Shown: positions 25,396 through 34,546, numbered from the stretch's first letter. The stretch is DNA of 64,000 bases from G965215045 sp965215045 (GCA_965215045.1 OZ244031.1:1860001-1924000), one strand, 5' to 3'. Notes: a model not told the origin generated them from the sequence alone. Translations and numbers: made by a program.

Positions 25396-27117
25396 CTAGA
25401 TTACATGTAATGCCTCCTGCAATGCAATTTCACCGGCGGCAACGCGCACCGCCGCCGCCTCCCGCAGGGAACGGAACCCCCGGCGGCGTGCGGCTTGGAG
25501 CAGACGCCGGGCATCGGCGTCCCTGGCAATGCTCTCGCGCAGGCGTTCGTCGACCCGCAGCAGTTCAAACAATCCAACCCGCCCCCGGCTGCCAGTGTGA
25601 CGACAGGCGGGACATCCGGGTGCTGCAAATACGCGCGGCGGCGGCGACGCCTGGCTGAGGCAGCGCCAGGCGTCGGCATCGACTGGCTCTGCGACCCGGC
25701 ATTGGGGACACAGGCGGCGCGCCAGCCGCTGTGCCATGATACCCAGCAGGGTGGCGCGCAGCAGGTAGTCGGGCATACCGAGTTCAGAGAGTCGGGTGAC
25801 GGCGGACAGGCTGTCTTCCGTGTGCAGGGTGGCGAAGACCAGGTGCCCGGTCAGGGCGGCCTGCAGTGCGGTACGCGCGGTCTCGGCATCGCGGATTTCG
25901 CCGACCATGATTACGTCGGGGTCCTGGCGCAACAGGGCGCGGATGCCCGCGGCAAAATCCAGGCCGATCTCCCGCTGCACCTGGGTCTGGTTAAAGGAGG
26001 GCTCAATGATTTCGACCGGGTCTTCCACGGTGCATATATTTCGCCGCCCGTCGGCCAGGGCCCGCAAGCTGGTGTAGAGGGTCGTGGTCTTGCCGGAGCC
26101 GGTGGCACCGGTCACCAGCAGCATGCCGTGCCGGGTGCCGATCATGGACTGCCATTCCCGCAACGCCTCGTCCTCCAGTCCCAACTGGCTGAAATCCCGG
26201 AACAGTGCCTGCGGGTCCAGAAGACGTACCGCCAGTTTCTCGCCAAAAGCCGTCGGCAGGGTGGACAGGCGCAGGTCGATGTCGTCGCCGGTCCGGGCGG
26301 CGAAGCGCATGCGGCCATCCTGTGGATGGCGCGTTTCCGCCACGTCCATGGCGGCCAGCACCTTGAAACGGCTCAGCACCGCCCGGGCGGTCGGCAGCGG
26401 CAGGCGGCAGATGGTCTGCAGGGCACCGTCGATGCGCAGGCGTACCTGGGCCGAGTCCCGACGGGGTTCCAGGTGAATATCGCTGGCGCGCTGTTCCACG
26501 GCACTGCGCAGAAGCCAGTCGCCCAGGGCCCGGGTGTCGCCCGGCCCCTGTTCCGGGGCCGGCACTCTTGGGCGCTCCCCCTGGGGTGCCATCGTCCCGG
26601 GCGCAGAATGCAGACGGTACAGCACGCGCCGGTGACGGCAGATCTCGTCGGGATGCGCCAGCACCGGCATGATCTCCCGCTGCAGCACGCGCCGCAACTC
26701 GGCATCCCACTCCCCGATGCGAAACGGGTCGGCGCAGGCGATGATGGCGCGTGCGGCGTCGAGTTCCAGGGCGAGGATATTGTGATGTTCGGCAAAACCG
26801 GCCGGGATGGCCCCGGTCACACTGCGGGCATCGAGGTCCAACGGGTTGATTTGCCGCAGGGGCAGACCGCTGTGCTTAGAGAGCCAGTGCAAGAGTGCGC
26901 CTTCCCCCAGGCGGGCACCCGGGGTGGCGGCGTCCTCCGCTTCCTGGGCGGCGAGCCAGGACAGCGGCTGGGAATGTGCCGGCATCCGACACCGCAACAG
27001 CTCGTTCGCCTGCGCAACGCTGAGCCGTCCGTCTTCCAGCAGGGCGCGCACAAGGGAAGCGGCCGGATGCCCGGATGTCTGCGGGTAATTTGTCGTCCCA
27101 GGGCCGGGGGAATCCAT
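25396..27117 (-). CDS. GspE/PilB-family secretion or pilus assembly ATPase
   Basis: 573 residues. An N-terminal MshEN-like domain (about 20-150) is followed by the ATPase core: Walker A VTGATGSGKTTTLY, Asp box TVEDPVEI, Walker B region LLRQDPDVIMVGEIRDAETA, His box TGHLVFATLHTED, and the tetracysteine zinc motif CPQC and CPAC. These define type II secretion / type IV pilus motors. It has no pseudopilin, inner-membrane platform or secretin gene beside it, so it cannot be assigned to GspE or PilB by context. It lies between the dnaG end with its repeat array and glnE. Confidence 0.85.
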   Translation of the reverse strand: MDSPGPGTTNYPQTSGHPAASLVRALLEDGRLSVAQANELLRCRMPAHSQPLSWLAAQEAEDAATPGARLGEGALLHWLSKHSGLPLRQINPLDLDARSVTGAIPAGFAEHHNILALELDAARAIIACADPFRIGEWDAELRRVLQREIMPVLAHPDEICRHRRVLYRLHSAPGTMAPQGERPRVPAPEQGPGDTRALGDWLLRSAVEQRASDIHLEPRRDSAQVRLRIDGALQTICRLPLPTARAVLSRFKVLAAMDVAETRHPQDGRMRFAARTGDDIDLRLSTLPTAFGEKLAVRLLDPQALFRDFSQLGLEDEALREWQSMIGTRHGMLLVTGATGSGKTTTLYTSLRALADGRRNICTVEDPVEIIEPSFNQTQVQREIGLDFAAGIRALLRQDPDVIMVGEIRDAETARTALQAALTGHLVFATLHTEDSLSAVTRLSELGMPDYLLRATLLGIMAQRLARRLCPQCRVAEPVDADAWRCLSQASPPPRVFAAPGCPACRHTGSRGRVGLFELLRVDERLRESIARDADARRLLQAARRRGFRSLREAAAVRVAAGEIALQEALHVI

Positions 27118-27175
27118 GCGCCTGCTCCTGTATCCTCCTGTCTATTGTAGCCGCAGGCGTCGTGTTTCCTGTCGT

Positions 27176-27337
27176 GCCTTGCGGAAGGGGCTTCAGCCCG
27201 GGTTCTTGGCCTCGCGAATGCCGCAGCAGCGCCTTGCGGGAGGGGCTTCAGCCCGGGTTCTTGGCCTCGCGAATGCCGCAGCAGCGCCTTGCGGGAGGGG
27301 CTTCAGCCCGGGTTCTTGGCCTCGCGAATGCCGCGAA
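27176..27337. repeat. 55-bp tandem repeat (three copies) reaching into the 3' end of dnaG
   Basis: Copies begin at 27176, 27231 and 27286. The third copy contains the last codons and the TGA of dnaG (27303-27305), so the protein ends GIREAKNPG out of repeat sequence. On the minus strand each unit has GGGCTGAAGCCC, a hairpin whose loop holds the stop codon. The core resembles the GGGGCTTCAGCCC palindromes of REP-type elements in other gammaproteobacteria. Period 55 is not a multiple of three. Confidence 0.9.
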
Positions 27338-29252
27338 ATGCTTCGCGCAACCTGCGTCCCTTCTCCGGCGGCAACGAACCCGCATCGGTTTCCTGGATCA
27401 ACGCGCTCACTTCCGCGCGCTTTTTCTGTTGCGCTGCGCGTTGCTGCACCCGGTCCAGGATCGCCTGCACGTTCTCTTCCGAGGCCAGTTCCTCCGGGCA
27501 CTTGCGCTGGCAGTCCTGCAGGGCACTCTCGCGCGCCGGTTGTCGCCAATCCTCTAAGAGCTGCAGCCTCTGCTCCAGCGGCTCCCCGCGGTCTTCTTGC
27601 CGAGCTCCCAGGTATTCCAGTTCGCCCAGCAGACCGGCACCGCTGCCGGAAGGGTGGGCGCGCTGGTATGCGCAGAGCATCGCCAGGGTGCGCCCGTCCT
27701 CGCTGTCGTCGAGCAGCGGGCAGTCATCGGCAATCTTGGCGGCGAATTCCAGGCGTTGCAGCAGGATGCCAATCAATCTTTGTTGCATGGAATACCCGCG
27801 GGCGGGCTGTCCGGTGCCATCGTTTTCTTCCTGCCACCCGGAAGCGGCCTCCATGTCTTCGGCGGCATAGCTTTCCAGTGGCGGTGCGGGTGGCGGCGCG
27901 CTACCCGCCGTTCCCGGTAATGTGCCAGTGGCACCCTTTGCATCCTGCTGCAATGTGTGTTGCAGTTCCCGACGCTCCATGAACAGGATTTCAGCGAGTT
28001 TCTGCTCCAACTGGGTTTTGAATATCGATGGCGGTATGCATTCCAGGTAGGGCTTGGCGCGCGCTCCCAGGGCGGCGCGTCCCTCTGCGAGCTCCAGGTC
28101 CAGATCGTGCTGCAAGTGCTGGAACAAGAACTCCGACAGGGGGACGCTGTCCTGTTCCAGCATACGTTCCAGGGCTTCGATGCCGCGCTTGCGTACCAGG
28201 CTGTCGGGGTCCTCTCCATCGGGCAGGAACAGGAAGCATATCGTGCGGCCGTCGCGAATGCCCGCCAGTGCATTTTCCAATTGACGTTTCGCGGCATCGC
28301 GCCCGGCGCGGTCCCCGTCAAAGCAGAAGAACAGTTCGGAGGAATAGCGAAAGGCCAGCTCCAGGTGTTCTTTGCCGGGGGAGGTTCCCAGGGCGGCAAC
28401 TGCGTAACGCATGCCGGCCTGGTGCAAGGTCAGCACGTCCAGGTAGCCCTCGACCAGCAACAGGCGCGGAGGTCTGCTCTCCGCCTGCAACGTCTCGTAC
28501 AGTCCGTACAACAGGCGTCTCTTGTGAAACAGGGGCGTTTCCGGTGAATTCAGGTACTTGGGATGCTCTTCCTCGCGCAGCACCCGGCCGCCGAAGCCGA
28601 CCGCCCGGCCGCGGGTGTCGCGGATCGGAAAGATGATGCGGTTGCGAAAATAGTCGTAGTAATCATCCTTGGGAGCGTCCCGTTTTCGCAGCAGACCGAT
28701 GCGTTCGGCAATGCGGAGTTGCTTGGGATTTTCCGCTTGCAGGCAGCGCAGCAGGTGATCCCAGGCCTGTGGCGCGAAGCCCAGGTGAAACGCGCCGATG
28801 GTCTCCGGACTCAGGCCGCGCTTTTGCAGGTAGTTCTGCGCCTGTTCCCGCTGCGGATGCGCATCCAGCTGTTGCTGGTAAAAACGCATGGCACGCTCCA
28901 GCAGTACGTACAGCGGTTTCAGTGTTCGCCGCCGGTCTCCCGCCCCGCCTCCCTCCCTGGGGACGGTCTGTCCCATGCGGGAGGCCAGGTATTCCACGGC
29001 CTCGACGAAATCCAGGCGCCGGTGCTCGCGTATGAAACTGAGGATGTCCCCGGAGGCCTGGCAGCCGAAGCAGTAATAGACCTGCTTTTCAGGACTGACT
29101 GAAAAGGAGGGGGTTTTTTCCTGGTGAAAAGGACACAGGCCGGAATAATTGCGTCCACTTTTGCGCAGGGATACATGCTCCCCGATCACAGAGATGATGT
29201 CGGCACTCTCCATCAATTGTGTGACAAATTCCCGGGGTATTTGCCCCGCCAT
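27303..29252 (-). CDS. dnaG: DNA primase
   Basis: Synthesises RNA primers at the replication fork. 649 residues: N-terminal zinc-binding domain (GLCPFHQEKTPSFSV then YYCFGCQASGD), the TOPRIM catalytic core with LLVEGYLDVLTLHQAG and FCFDGDRAGRDAA, and a C-terminal DnaB-interacting helical domain with a run of Gln/Glu. The final residues come from the 55-bp repeat described above. It follows rpsU and yqeY as in the macromolecular synthesis operon, but rpoD is not downstream; a GspE-like gene is there instead. Confidence 0.97.
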   Translation of the reverse strand: MAGQIPREFVTQLMESADIISVIGEHVSLRKSGRNYSGLCPFHQEKTPSFSVSPEKQVYYCFGCQASGDILSFIREHRRLDFVEAVEYLASRMGQTVPREGGGAGDRRRTLKPLYVLLERAMRFYQQQLDAHPQREQAQNYLQKRGLSPETIGAFHLGFAPQAWDHLLRCLQAENPKQLRIAERIGLLRKRDAPKDDYYDYFRNRIIFPIRDTRGRAVGFGGRVLREEEHPKYLNSPETPLFHKRRLLYGLYETLQAESRPPRLLLVEGYLDVLTLHQAGMRYAVAALGTSPGKEHLELAFRYSSELFFCFDGDRAGRDAAKRQLENALAGIRDGRTICFLFLPDGEDPDSLVRKRGIEALERMLEQDSVPLSEFLFQHLQHDLDLELAEGRAALGARAKPYLECIPPSIFKTQLEQKLAEILFMERRELQHTLQQDAKGATGTLPGTAGSAPPPAPPLESYAAEDMEAASGWQEENDGTGQPARGYSMQQRLIGILLQRLEFAAKIADDCPLLDDSEDGRTLAMLCAYQRAHPSGSGAGLLGELEYLGARQEDRGEPLEQRLQLLEDWRQPARESALQDCQRKCPEELASEENVQAILDRVQQRAAQQKKRAEVSALIQETDAGSLPPEKGRRLREAFRGIREAKNPG

Positions 29253-29305
29253 GATCCCGATCCCTTATCGCGACAGGCCCGGGGAGAATTATAGACCGAA
29301 GCGGC

Positions 29306-29749
29306 TCAACCCGTGAGGCACTGTCGTACCAGGGTACTGAGTTCTTTCATGTCGACACGTCCCTGCAGTTCAGTGGAGAGTATGGCCATAATCTTGGACA
29401 TGTCGCGTATGGAAACGCCCCCGCTCTGCTGCAGTGCCGCTTCTATGTGCTGCTCCAGTTGCGCCGGTTCCAGGGGGACAGGCAGGAACTCGCGGATCAC
29501 GGTGATCTCCTCCTCTTCCGCCCGGGCCAGTTCCGGGCGTCCTCCCTCCTTGAACTTGTCGCTGGCTTCTTCTCTCTGCCGCACCATGCGCTGGAAGATC
29601 TTCCAGCCGTCTTTCTCGCTGACGGGGCCCTGGTCTTTTTGTTGTCGTTGCAATTCCGCCAGCATCAGGCGCAGGACACTGAGACGGGATTTTTGCCTGC
29701 TGCGCAGGGCCTCCTTGATCGCCTCGCCCAGGCGCGCTTCATGCTCCAT
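29306..29749 (-). CDS. yqeY: GatB/YqeY domain-containing protein
   Basis: 147 residues matching the YqeY family: EAIKEALRSRQKSRLSVLRL at the start and the C-terminal GVSIRDMSKIMAILSTELQG with RVDMKELSTLVRQCL. The domain resembles the tRNA-binding tail of GatB and may bind tRNA; the function is not established. It lies 14 bp after rpsU and 53 bp before dnaG, an arrangement common in gammaproteobacteria. Confidence 0.93.
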   Translation of the reverse strand: MEHEARLGEAIKEALRSRQKSRLSVLRLMLAELQRQQKDQGPVSEKDGWKIFQRMVRQREEASDKFKEGGRPELARAEEEEITVIREFLPVPLEPAQLEQHIEAALQQSGGVSIRDMSKIMAILSTELQGRVDMKELSTLVRQCLTG

Positions 29750-29763
29750 TGCCGCGGCTGGTT

Positions 29764-29979
29764 TCAGTAAAGACGCACGAAACGCCGCTGTTCGCGCAGG
29801 GTTTTCTTGTATTGGCGGCGCTCGGCCATGTTGGCTTTGCGGCGCCGCACCGTGGTCGGCTTTTCATAGAATTCGCGGCGTCGCAGTTCCGGGATAACCC
29901 CGGCGCGTTCGCAATTGCGTTTGAAACGCCGCAGGGCAATCTCGATCGGCTCGTTATCGCGCACCTTGATTTTGGGCAT
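29764..29979 (-). CDS. rpsU: 30S ribosomal protein S21
   Basis: 71 residues, highly basic, beginning MPKIKVRDNEPIEIALRRFK and with the conserved REFYEKPTTVRRRKA. Component of the small subunit needed for efficient translation initiation. First gene of rpsU-yqeY-dnaG, transcribed from the promoter at 30012-30040. Confidence 0.97.
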   Translation of the reverse strand: MPKIKVRDNEPIEIALRRFKRNCERAGVIPELRRREFYEKPTTVRRRKANMAERRQYKKTLREQRRFVRLY

Positions 29980-30011
29980 TAATACACTTCCGTACCGGGC
30001 AAAACTCTAAA

Positions 30012-30040
30012 AGTATAGGAGAATTACATCCTGAATACAA
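30012..30040 (-). promoter_or_regulatory. Sigma-70 promoter of rpsU-yqeY-dnaG
   Basis: On the minus strand TTGTAT (30040-30035), a 17-bp spacer and TATACT (30017-30012) form a near-consensus promoter. The start of rpsU is 33 bp beyond the -10. A GGGA/TCCC hairpin at 30044-30057 lies just upstream and could end transcription from the glycosyltransferase operon. Confidence 0.65.
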
Positions 30041-30186
30041 ATGCCGGGAGGCTTCCCGTGTTCCGACACCGCTGGGCCGGTCGCCGGGGTGTCTCGACCC
30101 CGCCGCCCGGGTTCAGGGGCGTCGCCTCCCGGTCTCATTCTTTGCCTGTCCCGGTGCCGTGGCTTGCAGATAGACCCCCGGGGAGT

Positions 30187-31602
30187 TTAGTGATCGCTTT
30201 TTCTCAGGTAGACCGCTTGATACACGGAGGATTTTTCATAGTTCTGCACCAGGTAAGGATGCTTCATGATCTCCCGGTAAAAACGATTGGGCCTGGTGAA
30301 AATCACCTTGGGCCGAGTCTCCCTGATGATCTGCACCGGATCATAATCGTAGTCGCGAAACCTCCGGTACGTCTCAAGAGCTCTTGTCGGCAGATCGTGT
30401 GAAAACCAGAAAAAATCTGCATCGTCCCGGAAAAGATTGCCTTCTATCCTGCCAAAATAGAGGTCCCCGGGTTCGGAAACTGCAAGTATGTACTGGGCCT
30501 GCGCTATGAAACTTTTCTTGGGAATACCTTTATAGTCGCGAATGATGGCTGCAGAGCAGAGGAAAACGAAAACGACCAGCCAGGCTTTTGCGGTTTTGTC
30601 GCTAAACAGGTGGCACAGGGCAAAAGCGGCCCCCATGGCCACAAAAGGAGCCGCCGGCAGAAAATATTGAGGATAGGGTGCCCGGACGATAAAAAGGGAA
30701 GCCATGAGACAGAATCCTGTCAGCAGCACGAGTCCGTGCAGGCGGGCATTTTTGCCGGGTTGCAGTGCGCAACTGCAAAGGAACAGAAAGACAAAACCCA
30801 CCAGGGGCAGGGAAATATATAAGGCCCGGATAATATGTCGCCACCAGCGAAAGCCATGCAGCAGTTTCATATTAATCAGCCAATTGAAATCGAAGTAGTT
30901 TTGCCAATCGCCACTCCACAACAGGAAAACCAGGTACGCCGCTGGCAGACAGGCGAAGACCGTCCAATACAGCACGAAATCCCGGATCGAGACCTGATCC
31001 TCGCCGTCCCGGGTGAGGCGATACAAGAGGAACAGGCCGATTGGGAAAATAAGGAAGATGGCTTTTTGCAGAACCAGGAATGCAAGGGAGAGCAGCAAGG
31101 CACTCCACACGAGGTCTTTTTGCTTCTTGCCCCGCAGGTACAGCACCAGGAAATAAAATGACAACAGGCCCAGGAGAAGCTGCAGGCCATCCGTGCGGAT
31201 CTCGGTTCCTTTCCATATAAAGTAGGGAAAGCTAAGCAGCAGAACCAGGGAGAACCAGGCTATTTTCCTGTCGCCGTATATCTCCCGGGCGATCAAAAAA
31301 CTGACGCCAGCCAGTGCTGCAAAAACAGCAAAGGCAAAGAGCTCCGCCAGGTAAAAGGAAAGGAGCGTCTCTCCCCCGAGTTTCAGGGTGGGGGCCAGGA
31401 GGAAATAAAAAAGCGGGTGATGGTGCTGAAAAAAATCCCGGTAGATCACCTGGCCATTGAATATTTTCCACGCCGTGTGCAGGCTTTCAATTTCATCCAC
31501 ATTCACCCGGCCCAGCACCGCGTGATAGATTGCCATACAGAATAAAAAACCGGCCAGCAGCGGCACGAATAAGAAACCGCCGGGCAGCCTGGACCACCTC
31601 AT
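30187..31602 (-). CDS. GT-C membrane glycosyltransferase (family 39-like), copy A
   Basis: 471 residues with about ten hydrophobic segments. The first extracytoplasmic loop carries the acidic pair of the GT-C fold (NVDEIESLHTAWKIFNGQ) and then YRDFFQHHHPLFYF. Such enzymes use polyprenyl-phosphate sugars to modify lipids, proteins or LPS outside the inner membrane. It is the last of three tandem paralogues and is intact: the site equivalent to the poly-C tract of copy B reads GEDQVSIRDF. The C-terminal region (EPGDLYFG, RDYDYDPVQIIRETRPKVI) is soluble and more variable between copies. Donor and acceptor are unknown. Confidence 0.8.
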   Translation of the reverse strand: MRWSRLPGGFLFVPLLAGFLFCMAIYHAVLGRVNVDEIESLHTAWKIFNGQVIYRDFFQHHHPLFYFLLAPTLKLGGETLLSFYLAELFAFAVFAALAGVSFLIAREIYGDRKIAWFSLVLLLSFPYFIWKGTEIRTDGLQLLLGLLSFYFLVLYLRGKKQKDLVWSALLLSLAFLVLQKAIFLIFPIGLFLLYRLTRDGEDQVSIRDFVLYWTVFACLPAAYLVFLLWSGDWQNYFDFNWLINMKLLHGFRWWRHIIRALYISLPLVGFVFLFLCSCALQPGKNARLHGLVLLTGFCLMASLFIVRAPYPQYFLPAAPFVAMGAAFALCHLFSDKTAKAWLVVFVFLCSAAIIRDYKGIPKKSFIAQAQYILAVSEPGDLYFGRIEGNLFRDDADFFWFSHDLPTRALETYRRFRDYDYDPVQIIRETRPKVIFTRPNRFYREIMKHPYLVQNYEKSSVYQAVYLRKSDH

Positions 31603-31662
31603 GTTTCATCTCCCTTACATGCCGGCATTCGGTGTTCGCTTTTGCGGGTGAGCGGGGACAAT

Positions 31663-33082
31663 TTAATCATCGCTTTTTCTCAGGAAGAGGTCTGGGTAGT
31701 TGGCTGACCGTTCGTAGTTCTGTGCCAGGTAAGGATGCTTTATGACCCCCCGGTGAAAACGGTTTTTCTGGATGCAAATCACCTTGGGCCGAGTCTCCCT
31801 GATGATCTGCATAGGGTCATAATCATAGTCGCGAAAACCCTGGTACGTTGTAAGGCATTTAGTGTGACAAAACCAGAAAAAGTTTGCATTGCCCCGAAAA
31901 AGATTACGACTTGGCGGACCGAAATAGAGATCCCCGGGTTCGGAAACTGCAAGTATGTACTTGGCTTGCGCTATGGAATTTCTTTTGACACTGCCGTCCC
32001 CAGCCCTAAAAACCAAGTATGCAGAACAGAGGAGAACGAAAATGGCCAGACAGCTTATTGCAATTTTATCGCTGAACAGACGGTGCAGGGCGAAAGCAGA
32101 GACCATGGCCACAAAAGGAGCCGCCGGCAGAAAATATTGCTGAGCGGGAGCCCGGACGATAAAAAGGGAGGCCAGGAGACAGAACCCCGTCAGAGCCACA
32201 AGCCCGTGCAGACGGACGGTTTTACCGGGTCGCAGCATGCAACCTGCAATGAACAGCAAGACAAAACCCACCCAGGGCAGGGAAATATATAAGCCGAGGG
32301 CCATATGTCGCCACACGGGAAAGCCATGCAGCAGTTTCATATTAATCAGCCAATTGAAATCGAAGTAGTTCTGCCAGTCTCCACTCCACAACAGGAAAAC
32401 CATGTACGCCGCCGGCAGGCAGGCGAAAACCGTCCAGTACAGCACGAAATCCCGGACCGGGACCCGACCCCCCCCCCCCCCCCCCGTCCCGGGTCAGGCG
32501 ATACAAGAGAAACAGGCCGATCGGGCAAACAAGGAAGATAGCCTTTTGCAGAACCAGGAACGAGAGGGAGAGCAGCAAGGCACTCCACACGAGATCTTTT
32601 TGCTTCTTGCCCCGCAGGTACAGCACCAGGAAATAAAATGACAGCAGGCCCAGGAGAAGCTGCAGGCCATCCGGGCGGATCTCGGTTCCTTTCCATATAA
32701 AGTAGGGGAAGCCGAGCAGCAGAACCAGGGCGAACCAGGCCGTTTTCCTGTCGCCGTAGATCTCCCGGGCGATCAGAAAACTGACGCCGGCCAGTGCTGC
32801 AAAAACAGCAAAGGCGAAGAGCTCCGCCAGGTAAAAGGAAAGGAGTGTCTCTCCCCCGAGTCCCAGGATGGGGACCAGGAGGAAATAAAAAAGCGGGTGA
32901 TGGTGCTGAAAAAAATCCCGGTAGATCACCTCGCCATTGGATATTTTCCACGCCGTGTGCAAGCCTTCAATTTCATCCGTACTCACTTGGCCCAGCAGTG
33001 CGTGCCAGATTGCCATACAGAATAAAAAACCGGCCAGCAGCGGCACGAACAAGAAACCGCCGGGCAGTTTGGACCACCTCAT
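31663..33082 (-). pseudogene. GT-C membrane glycosyltransferase, copy B: frameshifted at a poly-C/G tract, probably phase-variable and OFF
   Basis: The N-terminal part (33082 to about 32342) and the C-terminal part (about 32445 to 31663) are in different frames and together match copies A and C from end to end. The break is exactly at a run of 18 C (18 G on the coding strand, 32468-32485), where the paralogues have GEDRVPLRDF-like coding sequence. The whole gene is 1420 bp, one base more than a multiple of three, so 17 or 20 bases would restore the frame. As read, translation ends with a frameshifted tail and loses the C-terminal half. No other disabling change is visible, which argues for reversible slippage rather than decay. 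Confidence 0.85.
32468..32485. repeat. Homopolymer of 18 C (G on the coding strand)
   Basis: Uninterrupted run inside glycosyltransferase copy B, preceded by GACCCGA and followed by GTCCCGGGT. Copies A and C have mixed sequence (GATCCTCGCC) at the same place. Tracts of this length are highly unstable during replication; the exact length in the assembled sequence is likely a population consensus. Confidence 0.95.
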
Positions 33083-33142
33083 GTTTCGCCTCCCTTACAT
33101 GCCGGCATTCGGAGTCGACCTTTGCGGACGAGCGGGAACAAT

Positions 33143-34546
33143 TTAATCACTGTTTTTTCGCAGGAACAGGTACGGATACCTGGGAGACCGTGCGTAGTTC
33201 TGTGCCAGGTAAGGATGCTTCATGAGCTCAATATAAAATGGAAAATTTCTTCGGGTGTAAATAATCCTGGGCCGGGTTTCCATGATGATCTGCACCGGAT
33301 TATAGTCGTAGTCGCGAAAACCCTGGTACGACTCAAGGCACCTTTCCGCTTGATCGTGACAAAACCAGAAAAAATCTGTATTGTCGCGAAAAAGATTGCC
33401 CTTTACCCAGCCGAAATAAAGGTCCCCGGGTTTGGAAGCCTCCAGCATGTATGCGGCCACTGACATTGTATTTCTCTTTTTCCCGCCGTCATTTGTTTTT
33501 ACCGCCAGGTATGTAGAACAGAGAAAAACGAAAACGACCAGCCAGGCTTTTGCGGTCTTGTCGTTGAACAGGCGGTGCAGGGCAAAGGCGGCGACCATGG
33601 CCACAAAAGGAGCCACCGGCAGAAGATATTGCGGACTGGGATCCCGGGCGATAAAGAGGGAGGCCAGCAGGCAGAAGCCCGTCAGTGCCACGAACCCGTG
33701 CAGGCGGACACTTTGGCCGGGTCGCAGTATGCAACCCGCAATGAACAGGAAGATGAAACCCAACAGGAGCGGCGAAATATACCGCCCCGGGGAAGAACTG
33801 TGCAGGTACTTGATATTCAGGAGCCAATTAAAATCGAAGTAATTCTGCCAGTCTCCACTCCACAACAGGAAAACCATGTACGCCGCTGGCAGACAGGCGA
33901 AGACCGTCCAATACAGCATGAAATCCCGGAGCGGAACCCGATCCTCGCCGTCCCGGGTGAGGCGATACAAGAGGAACAGGCCGATCGGGAAAACAAGGAA
34001 GATGGCTTTTTGCAGAACCAGGAACGCAAGGGAGAGCAGCAAGGCACTCCACACGAGGTCTTTGTGCTTCTTGCCCCGCAGGTACAGCACCAGGAAATAA
34101 AATGAAAGCAGGCCCAGGAGAAGCTGCAGGCCATCCGGGCGGATTTCGGTTCCTCTCCATATAAAGTAGGGGAAAGTGAGCAGAAGAACCAGGGCGAACC
34201 AGGCCGTTTTCCTGTCGCCGTAGATCTCCCGGGCGATCAAAAAACTGACGCCAGCCAGTGCCGCAAAAACAGCAAAGGCGAAGAGCTCCGCCAGGTAAAA
34301 GGAAAGGAGCGTCTCTCCCCCGAGTTCCAGTATGGGGACCAGGAGGAAATAAAAAAGCGGGTGATGGTGCTGAAAAAAATCCCGGTAGATCACCTCGCCA
34401 TTGAGTATCTTCCACGCCGTGTGCAAGCCTTCAATTTCATCCGCACTCACCCGGCCCAGCAGCGCGTGATAGACGGCAATACAGAATAAAAAACCGGCCA
34501 GCAGTGGCACGAATAAGAAACTTCCGGGCAGCCTGGGCCACCTCAT
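33143..34546 (-). CDS. GT-C membrane glycosyltransferase (family 39-like), copy C
   Basis: 467 residues, intact, closely similar to copies A and B, especially in the first 220 residues (SADEIEGLHTAWKILNGE, YRDFFQHHHPLFYF, FLIAREIYGDRKTAW). The equivalent of the poly-G site reads RLTRDGEDRVPLRDFMLYW. Multiple membrane segments throughout; soluble C-terminal stretch FRDYDYNPVQIIMETRPRII. Its ATG overlaps the upstream GT92-like stop by ATGA, so the two are translationally coupled and this copy is expressed first among the paralogues. Confidence 0.82.
   Translation of the reverse strand: MRWPRLPGSFLFVPLLAGFLFCIAVYHALLGRVSADEIEGLHTAWKILNGEVIYRDFFQHHHPLFYFLLVPILELGGETLLSFYLAELFAFAVFAALAGVSFLIAREIYGDRKTAWFALVLLLTFPYFIWRGTEIRPDGLQLLLGLLSFYFLVLYLRGKKHKDLVWSALLLSLAFLVLQKAIFLVFPIGLFLLYRLTRDGEDRVPLRDFMLYWTVFACLPAAYMVFLLWSGDWQNYFDFNWLLNIKYLHSSSPGRYISPLLLGFIFLFIAGCILRPGQSVRLHGFVALTGFCLLASLFIARDPSPQYLLPVAPFVAMVAAFALHRLFNDKTAKAWLVVFVFLCSTYLAVKTNDGGKKRNTMSVAAYMLEASKPGDLYFGWVKGNLFRDNTDFFWFCHDQAERCLESYQGFRDYDYNPVQIIMETRPRIIYTRRNFPFYIELMKHPYLAQNYARSPRYPYLFLRKNSD

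Noticed and set aside
25495..27150. A 551-codon plus-strand frame over the GspE-like gene
   Set aside because: Shadow of a gene with all expected ATPase motifs on the other strand.
29980..30186. tRNA or small RNA between rpsU and the glycosyltransferase operon
   Set aside because: Several GC hairpins are present but no cloverleaf with a T-loop or an anticodon arm; the rpsU promoter explains the AT-rich part.
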